Source of the DNA: Shinisaurus crocodilurus
Lineage: Eukaryota; Chordata; Lepidosauria; Squamata; Shinisauridae
Length of the DNA stretch: 64,000 nt
Direction: 5' to 3'
Assembly (NCBI GenBank): GCA_021292165.1
Contig: CM037877.1
Location: 304,672,063 to 304,736,062 of the forward strand
Made by a program: the position numbers and the translations under genes. The notes below the pieces were generated by a model, which was given only the letters and a program-made list of their open reading frames with translations, was not told the origin of the DNA and made no database searches. Shown one piece after another: positions 39,091 through 51,356 of the stretch. Position 1 is the first letter of the stretch. Each line of letters starts with the position of its first letter.

Positions 39091-39569
39091 ATATTGATTA
39101 GCAATGTGGGGGGGGGGGGAGAACGCTTCCCCTGCAGTGTGGGATTTGGCTTACTTGCTTGTCATCTGGGTCTGCCTCTGGTTGGGGGCACATTCTCTGG
39201 CTGGGTTCTATGGGGTGGGCAGCTTGAGCCTGTGCATATTCTGTGAGGAGGACATTCCAGCGCATTCAGTTGACTTCCAAGTAAACGTGCATAGGGGCAG
39301 GCTGTTGAATTCAACTGCCTTTCATTCTCACCGACCCAGAGCAATGAGCCCATGAAACTGGTACCTCCTGGAAGAGAGCCATGCAGGGCATTAAAGGCAT
39401 GAGCATATTTTATTATAAACACAGCCTCAGCATCGCCAAATCATCCTCCACGCTCATGAGGGCTAGAAACTGGATTCTTCTAACTTATAAAGCTATGGTG
39501 TCCAGAAATCCATGTTCTTCCGTACCAGATTCTGTAAAAGAGTCCAGATACTCCCCATATGTCCTTCTA

Positions 39570-39572
<3 letters not shown>

Positions 39573-39604
<32 letters not shown>
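39573..39604. repeat. (ATC)n microsatellite
   Basis: About 10 CAT units. Confidence 0.95.
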
Positions 39605-39942
39605 ATTTAAAAGCCAGACCTCCTGCACTTTCCTGTGAGGGTGGAGAGGAAAAGGCACCACCACCCAGAACATTTGACAGCTTACATCCTACTTGACGTC
39701 CAGCCAGAGGTGACCTAGCTAGCGTTTCTATCTGACTACGCCTTATTGGCAGCATGCAAACTGTTTTCCTGTTTGCCTTCCATCCCCAAATCGACATGTG
39801 GCTTCCTAATGGTGTTGTGCTGCTTCTCTGCCCCTTGATATATTTTTTTAGCACGTGGGGGGCAGCGAACCCCACTCAAGACCCCACTCAAGGTGGTGAT
39901 GCTGTTCCAGTGATCAGGACCAGCTGCGCACTGTCAAAAAGA

Positions 39943-39960
39943 GACCACTAGGGGCCAGTG
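39943..39960 (+). promoter_or_regulatory. CTCF-like motif
   Basis: GACCACTAGGGGCCAGTG on the plus strand, a good but imperfect match to CCACTAGGGGGC. Confidence 0.35.
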
Positions 39961-40309
39961 TTCACCCAGGCCACAATGCTGGAGAGCAGTACTTTTTCAA
40001 ACTGCTGGGGGGGGGGGACCTGGGGGGGGTCCCCGAAAGCTTATCGGAGTCCCTGAATAAGAACAGTCATGGCAGGGCAGAGGAGACCCTGAAAGAGAGC
40101 TCGTCCATCACAACTTCTCCAACATCCCCGTGCAATATGCAGATGCGAGAGAGTGTTGGGTGCATCCTAAGTGACTCCGTTGGAAGCAGGGAACAGGGAG
40201 GCCCAGCAGGCGAGCATCTTAGGACATCCTCCAGACCAGATCCCTTTGCAATGCACTGGGGTCACGGGGCAGCAGTTCAGGGCTTCCTCGGAAGATGAGT
40301 CTGTTGGAG

Positions 40310-40444
40310 CAGTGTTCTCCAACCTTGGGTCCCCGGATGTTTTTGGCCTACAACTCCCAGCATGCCCCAGCCAGCTACGCTGGCTGGGGCATGCTGGGAG
40401 TTGTAGGCCAAAAACATCCGGGGACCCAAGGTTGGAGAACACTG
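40310..40444. mobile_element. Palindromic hAT-type MITE (family A), copy 6, perfect hairpin
   Basis: 135 bp. The two 66-bp arms are exact inverted copies around a 3-bp loop (TAC). A perfect 8-bp target duplication TGTTGGAG lies at 40302-40309 and 40445-40452. Both arms share the variant CCCCGGATG where most copies have CCCCAGATG. Confidence 0.93.
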
Positions 40445-40748
40445 TGTTGGAGGATATGGAAAGGAGTCGGTCCTATACTGGTTAGGACGAAGCAGAGTTT
40501 TCCCCCTTATGTGCAGCCTGGTTATTGAAACTGGTTATCACCACGTGGATTGTTAAACCCTTGCTGAAAGGCTCTTAAAAGGAATGGATTGTCCATACAA
40601 GGTTTAAAACTAATAAAGACATGTATTAGTTTTACTTACAGTCCGGTTATTCATATATGCAGGATGCATATAGGCAGATTAGAGTCTTGGGAGCCTGCTT
40701 CATTGGAGATCACTGGCTGGAAGCCAGTTCAGACCGTGTGTCCATCAA

Positions 40749-40752
<4 letters not shown>

Positions 40753-40782
<30 letters not shown>
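40753..40782. repeat. (GA)n microsatellite
   Basis: About 14 GA units. Confidence 0.95.
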
Positions 40783-40784
<2 letters not shown>

Positions 40785-41799
40785 ACTGGCCACAGAGAGG
40801 CCCGAAGTAGGGAGGAGGGGTCACAAAACATGCACCCTGGGGACTGTTCAATTAGCCCTTTCCTCCCACTGTAACTAGTGGTTACATTACCTCGTTGATT
40901 TAAGCAGGCAACATTACCATTTCCATCAGAGCCAACGTACAAAGGGGTCCCTAAAGACAGAACATCTGAAAGCCACCGGTGTAGGGCAAGACAATTTGGG
41001 GAGGAAGAACGGACCACAGGATGTACGGTGCAGATTAGGAGAAGGCTAGACAGGGTCAGTTGCCGCCGCCAGCACCCCTAAGCGGGCCACTGCTGCCACG
41101 ATGGAAAAAAAGGAGAGAACTAAGTTCTCAGGATGCAAAATCTTTATTGAATAGAGGAGCCCGACACGTTTTGGCCTGTGTTTTTTTCTAAGGCCTTCCT
41201 CCGGGGGCTGTAAATTTCCAGAATACATACAATAAGTTCACATGGTGAGGACAACACATAATAAAAATATATTCTCATTGTATAATAAATTTCCTTATAT
41301 TCTAAATAGAAATCATTTAAAAACATTTTCTTAAAAATGAGAATCAAGTATTTCTTTTTAAACAAAGACATACATTTTCTTCATATAAAATATATCTTAC
41401 TTGTAAAAAAAAGTCTGCAGAGTTCTTTGACAACTGAAGTGTCTTTCACTGTTTTAGTGGCGATTCAATAAAGATTTTGCATCCTGAGAACTTACGGTAG
41501 TTCTCTCCTTTTTTTCGTTGCTACTGGATGCTCATCTCCTCCTGTTTCTGTCACTGCTGCCACAACACCATAAAGTCTTCCAAATTTGGGAGGATTAGCA
41601 GGGAACCAAGGGCCACAGGGAGGTTGTACCCCGTCTCCCAGGAAGAACATCATGGCAAGGGGGAGACAAACGTAGCCCCATACATCATCCAGAGAAGGAA
41701 GAGCTGCAGGAGCTTGTTTCACCATTCCCTGCCCAAATGAACATCTATACGAACTTTGAAACAAAGAACTGGTGCCTGAGATTTGCTTCTTTTCCTTTT

Positions 41800-41965
41800 T
41801 TTTCTCCTCCTCCCTCCCAGTCCCTTTTCCTTTCATGCCATGTCTTTTAGATTGCAAGCCTGGGAGCAGGGGCTGTCCCATTATTAATCTTCGTAAGCCA
41901 CTTTGGGAGCCTTTTTTGGTTGAAGAGTGGGTAAAAAATATTGCAAATAAATAAATACATAAATA
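41800..41965 (+). repeat. LINE 3' tail (CR1/L2 type)
   Basis: GTCTTTTAGATTGCAAGCCT, GGAGCAGGGGCTGTCC and TTCGTAAGCCACTTTGGGAG, ending in AAATAAATAAATACATAAAT. Inverse partner of 33162-33345. Confidence 0.7.
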
Positions 41966-42445
41966 ATTCCTTTCCCCGATGAAGGATGCCACGGCCAGAG
42001 AGCCAATTATGTTGGGACCTTGATGATCACTTTAGTGTACAATAAAAGGTGTGGTGGTTACTAAGAGAGCATCGACACAATGGACTTAAACCAGTTTAAC
42101 AGCCATTCATTCTGGGAACTAGGGGCAGGGGAGCGGCTGGAGATCATTCAAAGAAATCTCTGTGACCTTGCTGAAGCAAAATCCCCAGGATGCTTTAGGG
42201 GAAGCTGTGTCAATTAAAAGCCAACCTTTGTTTGTAATGTGGGCAGTGTCGCAGTTGTTGCCAGAAAAGCTAGAGGTCCAGAAGGCTGACCCTCCAACCT
42301 GGGGGGGATAAATTCTCAAGGGAGTTGCCTGGTGCCTCTTGGATTCCACTACCCCAAATACAACAGACATCTGCGCTGCGTATTCAAGTTGGGCCGGCCC
42401 TGGCTGGGACAAAATCCATCCACCGGATTGATCTTTCCCCTAAGT

Positions 42446-42580
42446 CAGTGTTCTCCAACCTGGGGTCCCCAGATGTTTTTGGCCTACAACTCCCAGCATG
42501 CCCCAGCCAGCTATGCTGGCTGGGGCATGCTGGGAGTTGTAGGCCAAAAACATCTGGGGACCCCAGGTTGGAGAACACTG
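42446..42580. mobile_element. Palindromic hAT-type MITE (family A), copy 7, perfect hairpin
   Basis: 135 bp with exact inverted arms and a perfect 8-bp target duplication CCCTAAGT (42438-42445 and 42581-42588). Both arms carry the private variant AACCTGGGGTCC where other copies have AACCTTGGGTCC. Confidence 0.93.
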
Positions 42581-42947
42581 CCCTAAGTCCTGCACCGATA
42601 TCATTCCAAGAACTGCCGTTCCCTTGGCCGCTGATGCGGCAGAGGGAGAGTGACGACATACATAACTCCTTCACCGGCTGATGCTGGAACTGCCCCAGTT
42701 CTGCATTGTTTGCACTCAGCTGTAATTTCGATTTTGAAATACTCCGTTCCATCTCACCCCCAGCGCAACGGGAGGGGAGAGGTCACACCTCCGTCACCGG
42801 GACCCAAGACTCGGGTCAGTGGTGAAAGGGGCCGTTTGTTTTGTAATCGACTGGGGAAGGATCGGAGCAACTTCCCGGTGAAAGAGGGAAAGCACTTGGC
42901 TTCCAAAGGCCCCTGGCTAGTAGCGGTGGGCCGGGCAGGGGGGGGGG

Positions 42948-43108
42948 CAGGGCCAGTCACTGCCCCTCAGCCTAACCTACCTCACAGGGTTGTTGTGAGG
43001 ATAAAATGGAGAGGAGGAGGAGGATTATGTAAGCCGCCTTGGGTTCTTTGCAGGAAAAAAGGCGGGGTATAAATATAATAAATAAAAATATAATAAAATA
43101 AAATAAAA
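42948..43108 (+). repeat. Sauria-type tRNA SINE, 5' truncated
   Basis: Starts inside the body (GGGCCAGTCACTGCCCCTCA) and runs through GTAAGCCGCCTTGGGTTCTT to an (ATAAA)n tail. Confidence 0.85.
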
Positions 43109-43504
43109 TATAAATGCCCCCTCCCAATGTATCCGTAAAGGTTGCAATCTTGAGTAAACTAGTCTTGGAGGAAGTCCCATTTAATTCAATGGCACGTCAG
43201 TCTGCTTCTGATCGGGCTGCATTTCCTATTTTGAAAACCCTTCAAGGATGCAAAGCAAGCTTTCCTGATTATTATTTTTTTAAGGCTCTACCTCTAAGTG
43301 TTGTGGAAATGTGTTAGCAATGTCTGTAAGAAGACTCCAGTGCGGCCTTCTTATCGCTGACATGGCCAGGCCAGGGTACAAAATCTCCCTCTGCTGACTA
43401 CTAGAAGCTTTGTAGAGACACTGCAGACATAACTCCGCAACAATAAGCACTAGTACCTTTCCCTCCCCCCCCCCCCAAAGAGAAAGCCAAGATTCTCCCA
43501 ATTC

Positions 43505-43580
43505 TGTGTCAGTTTTATTATTTATTACATTTATCAATCGCCCATCTGGCCGGTCACCCATCTGGCCGGTCACCAGTTCT
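43505..43580 (-). repeat. L2/CR1 LINE tail fragment
   Basis: ATTTATCAATCGCCCATCTG then GCCGGTCACC repeated, the inverse of the tail at 35346. Confidence 0.6.
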
Positions 43581-43997
43581 CAGATTCCACTCTATTCCTG
43601 GGCACACCACCACAGACGACCGGCTTCCGATGGCCTTTTAGGTTGGCAAAGGCTGCAATATCGCAAGCGCAGCAGAACCGTGTGTGAACCCTAATCAGGG
43701 AGTTCAAAAAGCGTTCAGCAAAAGTTCCTGGAACTAACTATGTATATATTTAGATCTTAAGCCACTTCTGCCCGTCCTTAGTAATGTCTCCTTCTACTTC
43801 CCCATGGCTAGTTGCAGTGGCCCGGGAGGCTCTAAAAGGTGGGCGGGACAGAGAGAAGGCAAACGGTATAACATGCCCAGGAAATCCCAGGGAACCCCCA
43901 GGCACAAATCCCCCCCCCCAAATGCATCCATAACGCTTGCAATCTTCTGAACTTTTGCTGAATGCTTTTGAACTCCCCGATCTGAAGCAGACTGAAT

Positions 43998-45310
43998 TGC
44001 CGTTGACTGGGTTCGGACGACACGCTGAACCTCCACAGGTTTACCATGCAAGTAAACCTACTGCAGTGTAAAGTGTCGTGCGAACCCAGGAAGGTTTAGT
44101 TAAGGTGGTTTAAGGTGAGTCTCCTGAACCACCTTACTAAACCATGGGTTTGCGGGAGGGTTTGTTAAACCTACAGTGTTTTCATAGATTTCATAGATCA
44201 TAGAGTTGGAAGGAGCCTACAAGGCCATCGAGTCCAACCCCCTGCTCAATGCAGGAAACTAGAGGAGGGGTCTCCCATCCAAGTAACAACCAGGCCCGAC
44301 CCTGCTTAGCTTTCCACGCTCAGACAAGCTGAGCCAGCGTGAGCCACGGGCCTGCTCCTGCGGAGGTTATAGCATGTCGTCCGAACCCGGACGACACGCT
44401 AACCCTACTGCAAGCCGAAAGGGGCATAGAGCCCCCCTGCCCAAAGCGGAAAACGATGCCTCCCGCTCTGGGCTCAGGGCTCTACCCGATGACAGCTGGC
44501 CAACTGGCCAGGTGGCACTTAGCGCGGCTGTCGTCAGCTCCCTGGCTGATGTCGGGACAGCGGGATTGTGCGCGAGGGGATCCAGGCGGCACCCCAGGCT
44601 CACTTTCTCCTGAGAGTAAGTGAGGCCGGGTGCCTGGATCCCCCCCCTGGATCGCACCAGCGCTGCTGTCCGTTTGGCCAAAAGGGCAGCAGGGGCGGCA
44701 CAATCCAGCCGGCCAGGCCTCGTAAGGCCTGGCCAGCTGGATCACGCTCCTACTTTTGCCTCACCGCCCCCTCCCCCGGCGCCCCCCCCACCTTACCTTA
44801 TTCTCCAGTGGCTCGGCTGTGGCAGTGGCTGCTTGGCGGCAGGCTCTTCTGGGCAGCCCCGCTCCCCAAGTATGAACAGGCCGCCCCGCAGACCCCCCCC
44901 CCGCCTTGCCCCCCTGCTACCGCTGACTGTGAGCCAGCGATTGCAGGGGGGGGCAAGGCGCTTAGGCCCATTGGCAGCACACGCTGCCAATCAGCCTAAG
45001 CGCCATAGGCCCCCCCCCGCCATCACCAGCATTGCAGCTCAGCCGAGTAGCGGCCCCGCCGAGGAAGGGCAAGTGGCAGCTGGACAAAGTGCCACGGGGG
45101 CACTCTTGGCCAGCCGTCCTCCTCTCTCGCAGCCCTCAGTGCTCCCGCCGTGGCGTCCCCTGTGATACTGGACAGGAGGACAAGGGGAGAGGAAGCACCT
45201 CCACAGCCCTGCTGTGCCCGGGCACAGCCGGGGCCCCGGGGCCACTTGAAACCCACAGAAGTTCCAGAAAACTCTGTGAGTTTAAAATGATGTGCGGACC
45301 CGCCCACTGG
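43998..45310. mobile_element. GC-rich foldback DNA element, interrupted by a SINE
   Basis: Starts near GGGTTCGGACGACACGCTGA. After the SINE at 44181-44339 a similar sequence resumes (CATGTCGTCCGAACCCGGAC). The 44400-45250 part is very GC- and CpG-rich with inner inverted segments such as GGCCAGGCCTCGTAAGGCCT. Its right end near GATGTGCGGACCCGCCCAC is only a guess. No coding capacity recognised. Confidence 0.4.
44181..44339 (-). repeat. 5S rRNA-headed SINE with CR1-like tail, copy 2
   Basis: The minus strand has GGAAAGCTAAGCAGGGTCGG, GCCTGGTTGTTACTTGGATG and GGAGACC, then the CR1-like tail. It inserted into the GC-rich foldback element. Confidence 0.8.
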
Positions 45311-45959
45311 AATTCAATGGGGCTTCTTCCAAGGCTAGTTTACCCAAGACTGCAACTTTTATGGATGCATTTGGGGGGGGGCATTTGTATTTGGGGGGGC
45401 CCTTGGGCTTTCCTGGCACTTTCTACCCTTCACCATCTCTCTGTCCCTTTCACCTTTTAGAACCGCCCCCCCCCCCCCCGCCCGGCGCTGTTTCTTCCTC
45501 ACGAACTATGACCTTCTGGACCTCTCTTCATGCTCATGCCTGCAGCCCCCTGCGAATGGCTCCAGCGGTTAAACTGCAATTCGTTTGTCTCATCCTCCTG
45601 TCAGCAGATTTCCCTCCCCGTGCAAGCCCTGATGTGCTGATTAATGCTCTTTGACACACATACGTTTCTGTGCACAAAGGGCCTTTGCATGAGAGCGCAC
45701 CCTTTACGGCCAGACCTTTTGTGCAGGCTGAGACGTACAATTGTGGTTTTCCTTATAAGTGACCTCCGCAGGACACTGAAGCCTGCCCCCGCCCCGTCCC
45801 CCCTGCCCCACAACCACTGAAAACCTTATCTAGCTATTTCTGTCTCCCGAGATCTCGCACCCCACACACTTTCGAGTATATCTCCACAACCAGTAAGGTC
45901 TAGAAACATGTTCTTTTAAAGACGAATGCAGGTCCTCAGGAAGCTAGTTCTGCACATTC

Positions 45960-47046
45960 TTTATGTTTTCCATATCTGTGGAGAAAGCCAACCTAAGCCC
46001 CCTTTCTGACACACACACACTCACCAAGGTGGGGGGAAGGAGACCCAGGGGGGGGGGAGACAGCCAGTCTCCACAGAGGCCAAAGGGGACAAACAACATC
46101 TGCATAGAATCACCCCAGGGGGGAAGGCAGGAAGCATCACCAGGTTCATCAATGCTCTCCTATATCAGCCCCATCTACATAAGACTTGAATACCTCGCCA
46201 GAGCAGACACTTCAGCACCCATAAGAAAGGACCATTCAACACCACAGGATGGGACCATTAAGCAAGTGGCTTCAAAGGGACCCCACCCCACAGGGGGAAG
46301 GCGTCACCCCACCTGACCCAAAAGGCCGCCCCTCAGGGAGGGTGGCAACCCACCTGATTGGCAACCCACCTGATTACGGAGGGAGGGGCTACCTGAAACA
46401 CCAAGGTATAAAACACCCTGCGCGAGGGAACTGAGTTGTTGGACCTGATCAGCAATCTTGCCCCATGCTTGGGGTAAGGGAACGAAGGATCGGCAACCCC
46501 GGGTAGCAGCACCCGGTGCGCTCCAGCTAGCTGAAATCACTGGCCGCTTGGGTTGACCTCACCGGACCCCCGGGAAACCAAGCTGAAATCACCGGCCGCT
46601 TGGGTTGACCGGACCCTCGGGAAACCAAGCTGAAATCACTCACAAGCCGCTTGGGTAGACCGGACCTCCGCCGGGAACCCAGCTAGCCGCTTGGGTAGAC
46701 CAGACCTCCGCCAGGAACCCAGCTAGCAGCGTGCGGTTGACCGGGCCTCTGCTGGAGCCCGAGCTGAACTAACTAGCTGAGAGCCCTGAAATCACGGTGT
46801 CCTTGAGACTTCTTGCTTGCTACTTTGTACCGTACTGATAAGCTGTATTGCTGGCGTGTGTCTGGGTTTGTGAAGGTAATTTTGTAAATAAACTTGTTTT
46901 ATAAAAGATACTTTTGTGGCTATAAGTTATCCCTTTGTTCTGGGCTAAGGGTGATAGTCGCTGGGGACCTCGGAGAAGGCCCGCCCCAGGACTTGCTACC
47001 CCCTTAGCATTGAACCCACGCAGAAGACCAGGTTGTTGGTCTTCCA
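45960..47046 (+). mobile_element. LTR-like segment
   Basis: TATAAAA at about 46406 and AATAAA at 46885 are spaced as in a long terminal repeat, with a minisatellite between them. It ends with CACGCAGAAGACCAGGTTGT then TGGTCTTCCAC. The left limit is uncertain. No gag or pol reading frame was seen, so the superfamily is not assigned. Confidence 0.4.
46530..46775 (+). repeat. Minisatellite, about 47-50 bp unit
   Basis: Five imperfect units built on AGCTGAAATCAC, GCCGCTTGGGTTGACCGGAC and GGGAAACCA; later units are shorter and more diverged. Confidence 0.8.
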
Positions 47047-47380
47047 CTATATCGTAGTCGGGCACCATGGTACACGAAACCACCCACTTTTTTTTTTTAA
47101 TGTTTTAATTAACCTGGGGCTGCAATTTAGACAGAAAAAAAGTCCTACAGCCCCCAGCATGCCCCATGCATGAGACTGCACCCTTATTTTCTTATAAAAT
47201 AGGAAAAGTGAGGGCACCGAGGGCCTGCCATCTTTATTTCCCATGAATACCTCTAAGCTACTCATGGGGCTCAGATAAACTCTTGGGGGGGGGAAGGTGG
47301 CGGGCAGCTGCAGGCCACGCTTTCTTCTGCAGCACACCCCAGCCACCGAGGGAAAAAAAAGGCAGGGTGCAAAATGATTT

Positions 47381-48130
47381 CTGTGGAAGACCAGCAACTG
47401 GGTCTTCTGCGTGAGTTCGGCACTTAACGGGTTAGCCTGGCACTGAGATATAGCCCTGTCAAAGCAAGTTTATGTTTAAGTGCTTAAACTCAGCCGCTAC
47501 CTAAAAAAAAGTACAGGAGCCCATTCGCATCAAAGAGTAGATGCTTTATTTACGGTAGGTTAATGGAGCGGAACTAATAGACTTCTAGGAATACTACAAC
47601 ATACACAAAACTAGGTCGTGACCTCAAATAGCTGAATGACTTGGTTCCCAGGCTAACGTATCGCAGCAATGAGTTACCTTAGACTAAAGACTCTACGCCT
47701 TCCAGCTTCTAGCCTGACTCCGAGCCCGCCCATGCTCGGGGATGAGAACTGCTTGACCCAGCCGGTGCTGGCTTTGGAAGGCGTCAACCCGCCCGAGTTC
47801 CCAACAACCCTTCTCGGGTGGGTAGAGAGGTTTTCTACCCCATCCCCATCCCTCTCCCGCCCCTTGCCGATCAGGTGGGCTTATTCCTGCCCCTTTGCGG
47901 TCAGGTGGGCTTATTCCTGCCAGGGAAAGGTGACCGGTTCCTTCAGGGGATACTTTGCAGCTCGTTGAGACTGCCCTTCACCTCCAGATGGTCCATGTGT
48001 CCTCTTGTGGATTCGGGTAGATGTTTCCCTATTGTATACCTGTCTGGCCAGACCTGCATCTCCTGTTTCCCCCCCTGGTGGGGGATTATGCAGACAGGGG
48101 TTGCCAGGGAAACTACGTGTGGTCGCTAAG
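47381..48130 (-). mobile_element. LTR-like segment, inverted relative to the one at 45960
   Basis: The minus strand ends CACGCAGAAGACCCAGTTGC then TGGTCTTCCAC, almost the end of the left segment. Its AATAAA (reverse of TTTATT near 47546) lies about 165 bp from that end, against about 160 bp on the left. Confidence 0.4.
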
Positions 48131-49062
48131 GGGAAACTATGTCGGGGTTCATGTCACTGTGGGTGCGCAGGCTTTCTCCACAATTTCCGTCACAGCAGGA
48201 AGCCAATGGGGGCCGGGAAAAGCAGCTGGGAGCGACTCAGGGCCGTTGGGGAGGGTTGTGTGCTTGTACCTCTGAACGGATGGGGGCTGTGTGTGAGAGA
48301 GAGAGAGGGAGGGAGGAAGAAAGGGTTTAGGGGAGATTTTGGTGCCATGCCAGCTACCGCCAGCTGCATGTAGAGATGTTTGCAAATCACCCCAGAAATG
48401 CTTTTTCACATAGTCCCGCTGGAGAAAGCAAGAGTCACCAAGGTCAACAGGGTTACTCATCAGTAAACGTGCACAGTCACGTATTTACAGGAAAAGGGGA
48501 TGAGATATTTATTCAACGTCTCTTTCTATGAAATAAAGGCTGCATAAGCTAGACATCACGGACAGCCATTTTATCTTCACGTGCACGGCGGGCATCCCTT
48601 TCATATGTAAGCACAAGCTCTTGGACAGCTACATCCTCATGGCGACCCGGGACGAATGCAGGAATACATGCGCATGGGTATTCGGACGAAATACAGAGTA
48701 TTGATGCATGCACGCCCGTGTTTCTCTCCTTGGTGTCTCCCTCTTTGCAGAAGTTGGATGTTGAGACATCAAGAAGACTAACCGAAAAGAGAGACTCCTT
48801 GCATTAGATACTGTAATGCTACTGGAGATGTCATCTGTTTAGCCTGTGCAATATCGAGGGTGCGTGTCTTTGGTGGAAAGGTAGAACGGATGACGATCCC
48901 ATGTGCAGTGGGTCTTTTACTGCGTCTTGCTCACAAGGCGTCCCCCTGACCTCAGTGAGTCATACCTGCTTCAGCCGGGCTGTGAGGCAGCCTGTCGCCT
49001 CCTGGGTGGTTTCCAGACATAGGCAGCCGGAAAGGCACCATTCTTCACCTTGAGTGTGTTTA

Positions 49063-49470
49063 CCTTAGGGGTGTGAACCTCTTTCTGCCCAAGGGCTGAA
49101 TTCTGTTTTGGAGAAGCCCTGGGGGGGACTCCGGGGGTGGGCGGGGCTGAAGGAGAAAGGCAGGGGCCAAAGGGCAAGGCCAAAATACCAAAAATACCGG
49201 GCATATTTTAGCTTAAAGCTCTGACTGCCAGTATCTATGCCCTGGGAGAGGCATTTCAACCTTTTAGAATGGGGGTAAAAAAAACCTGCAAAAGCCGGGC
49301 TATACTGGTCATTGACTGTAATAAACAGAACTGAATTGCAAAAGCCGGGAAGCCACCAAAACTATTGGCAGTGGGGGGGGGGGAGAGGTGTGGTCAAAAC
49401 CTGAGGGCTGGATTGGGACCCCAGGTGGGCTGGATTTGGCTCCCAGGCCTGAGGTTCTGTAAGGAATAAA
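49063..49470. mobile_element. hAT-type non-autonomous element (family B), degraded
   Basis: TAGGGGTGTGAACCTCTTTC, GGGCGGGGCTGAAGGAGAAA and GGCATTTCAACCTTTTAGAA are the family B landmarks, disrupted by later changes. Short fragments of this family also occur near 37360-37455 and 55387. Confidence 0.6.
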
Positions 49471-50079
49471 GTGGGGGGGGGAACCTGGACACCTCCCATC
49501 TTCCCTGACCATTGGCCATCTGGACGCCACAGGTTCCCCTGCCCAGGGAAGAAGAGATTTTTGTGGGGTTATGAAAATGTAGCTCTTTGCACCGATTCCC
49601 AGCACGTCTCCACTTGGCCATCTCCGGACACCCTATTAATCCCCAGACGTACCCCACCCTGGAAGAAAACAAGAGCCTACATTCAGCCACAGTTCAATAT
49701 ATATATTTCTTTATTTGCATAAAATAGACTTCGATCAGTCAATACATTCTGGCCGGGCTCACACCATCGGGGAAGGAAAAGCAGCGTGTAATTATGGAAA
49801 TGAGGCGGCACGTGTGGGGCGGGGAAAAGACGCCACTGTGGCTTCTTTTCTTTCCCAGATCGTGCGAACCCGGTCTGCGTGTTATTGCATGGACTTCAGG
49901 TTCCCTGCTGGAGCACACCGCAGGTCCAACGCCCTGTTTCCCACAGTGGCCAACCAGATGCCTTTGGGAAGCCCACAAGCAGGACAGGACGTCCATAGCA
50001 CACCCCTGCTTCTGCTCCCCAGTGGCGCTGCACTGCCCCTGAGCCAGGAGGCCGCATGGTAGCCATCGCGACTGGTAGC

Positions 50080-50475
50080 CATCCATTGCCTTATCCTCCA
50101 TGAATCTGTCTCATCCCCTTTCAAAAGCCATCTAAGCCAGTGGCAACCACATCTTCTGGCAGCAAGGTGCATTGATTCACGAAGCACCGTGTGAAGAACT
50201 TTCTTTTGTTTGACCCAACAAATCGCCTGCCGGTCAGCAGGGACCACCCCAAATTTTAGTGTTACATGGGAAGGAAGAGAAAAACCTCTCTCTCTTCCCT
50301 TTCTCCACACCATGCATAATTTCATACACCTTTATCGCACACCCCTGCCCTACTTAATCACTTTTTTTCCAAAACTGAAACAGGCCAAATGCTGTAGTCT
50401 TTCCTCTTATGGAAGATACTATGTGTAGTTTCACTGCCCTTTTCTGCATCCTTTTAGCTCTACAATCGTGCCATG
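50080..50475 (-). repeat. CR1-type LINE 3' region
   Basis: Related to 38745-39090: minus strand AAAGAAAGTTCTTCACACGG and AGGTGTATGAAATTATGCAT, ending toward the coding side near 50475. Confidence 0.7.
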
Positions 50476-50893
50476 GCCGGGCACATACGAAGCTCAACAC
50501 TGGCGACCTACAAAGATGCTGCTAACGCTCTGGCTAGGGTTGACACAAGTCTCAGCATTTCACCTAAGTGTTTGCCTCTTCCCTGGGGCCCAATCTCTAG
50601 CGTTGTAGTGGAGCCAGGGCTCACAGGGTCAACGGTCCGGTCCGGGACTTTATGACTAACAGGGAGAATGATGTAATCTGCCAACTGCTCAGACTGTCCC
50701 TGTTCCCTCTGAGCTTAGCTACAGTCCTCACGGCAGCAGCAGCAGGTGGGCAAGTGGATTTCCCCAGCAACAGTATGTTGTTGTGTGAGCTATCCCTGTT
50801 GTAATGCAAAGTGCTTTGGGGCTTAAGACCCATTAGGTTTACAAAAGGCCTGCTCCTGATGGGAGAGGAAAAGGGCTAGATCTAGATTTGTTG

Positions 50894-51042
50894 ATTTCAT
50901 AGATTTCATAGATAGAGTTGGAAGGGGCCTACAAGGCTATCGAGTCCAACCCCCTGCTCAATGCAGGAAACTGGAGGAGGGGTCTCCCATCCAAGTGATA
51001 GCCAGGCCTTACCCTGCTTAGCTTTCCACGCTCAGATACAGA
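50894..51042 (-). repeat. 5S rRNA-headed SINE with CR1-like tail, copy 3
   Basis: The minus strand has GGAAAGCTAAGCAGGGTAAG, GCCTGGCTATCACTTGGATG and GGAGACC, followed by the same CR1-like tail as copies 1 and 2. Confidence 0.8.
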
Positions 51043-51356
51043 TCAATACAGAGGCCTGCCTGTTTGTGGAGTCTCCTTGGGGGCGCGGCCAGGCCATGAT
51101 GCAAACTGACCGCTACACCCACTGCCAATCTTTCAGAGGAGGAGTAAAACCTCAAAGCGAAGGGCCTGAATCAAGGTGGCTATTAGCTGTGCCCCATATT
51201 CATCAGGCTCTACCTGAGGCCTTCAGGAACATCTGGGCAAACAGCCAAGTGTCACTCAGCTCCAAGTGCCACTCAGACCTGCCCCTGATCTGCCAGGCAC
51301 CACCCCTTAGTTCCTAGGCTCCACCCATGTGTCTCCAGCATCACATGGAAGCTGCG

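Noticed and set aside
40167..40485. Similar open frames on both strands (FSNLGSPDVFGLQLPACPSQ)
   Set aside because: They recur at every family A MITE, on both strands, because the element is a palindrome. They are not genes.
46530..46775. Possible CRISPR-like array of direct repeats
   Set aside because: Units are contiguous and imperfect with no spacers, and the genome is vertebrate. It is a minisatellite.
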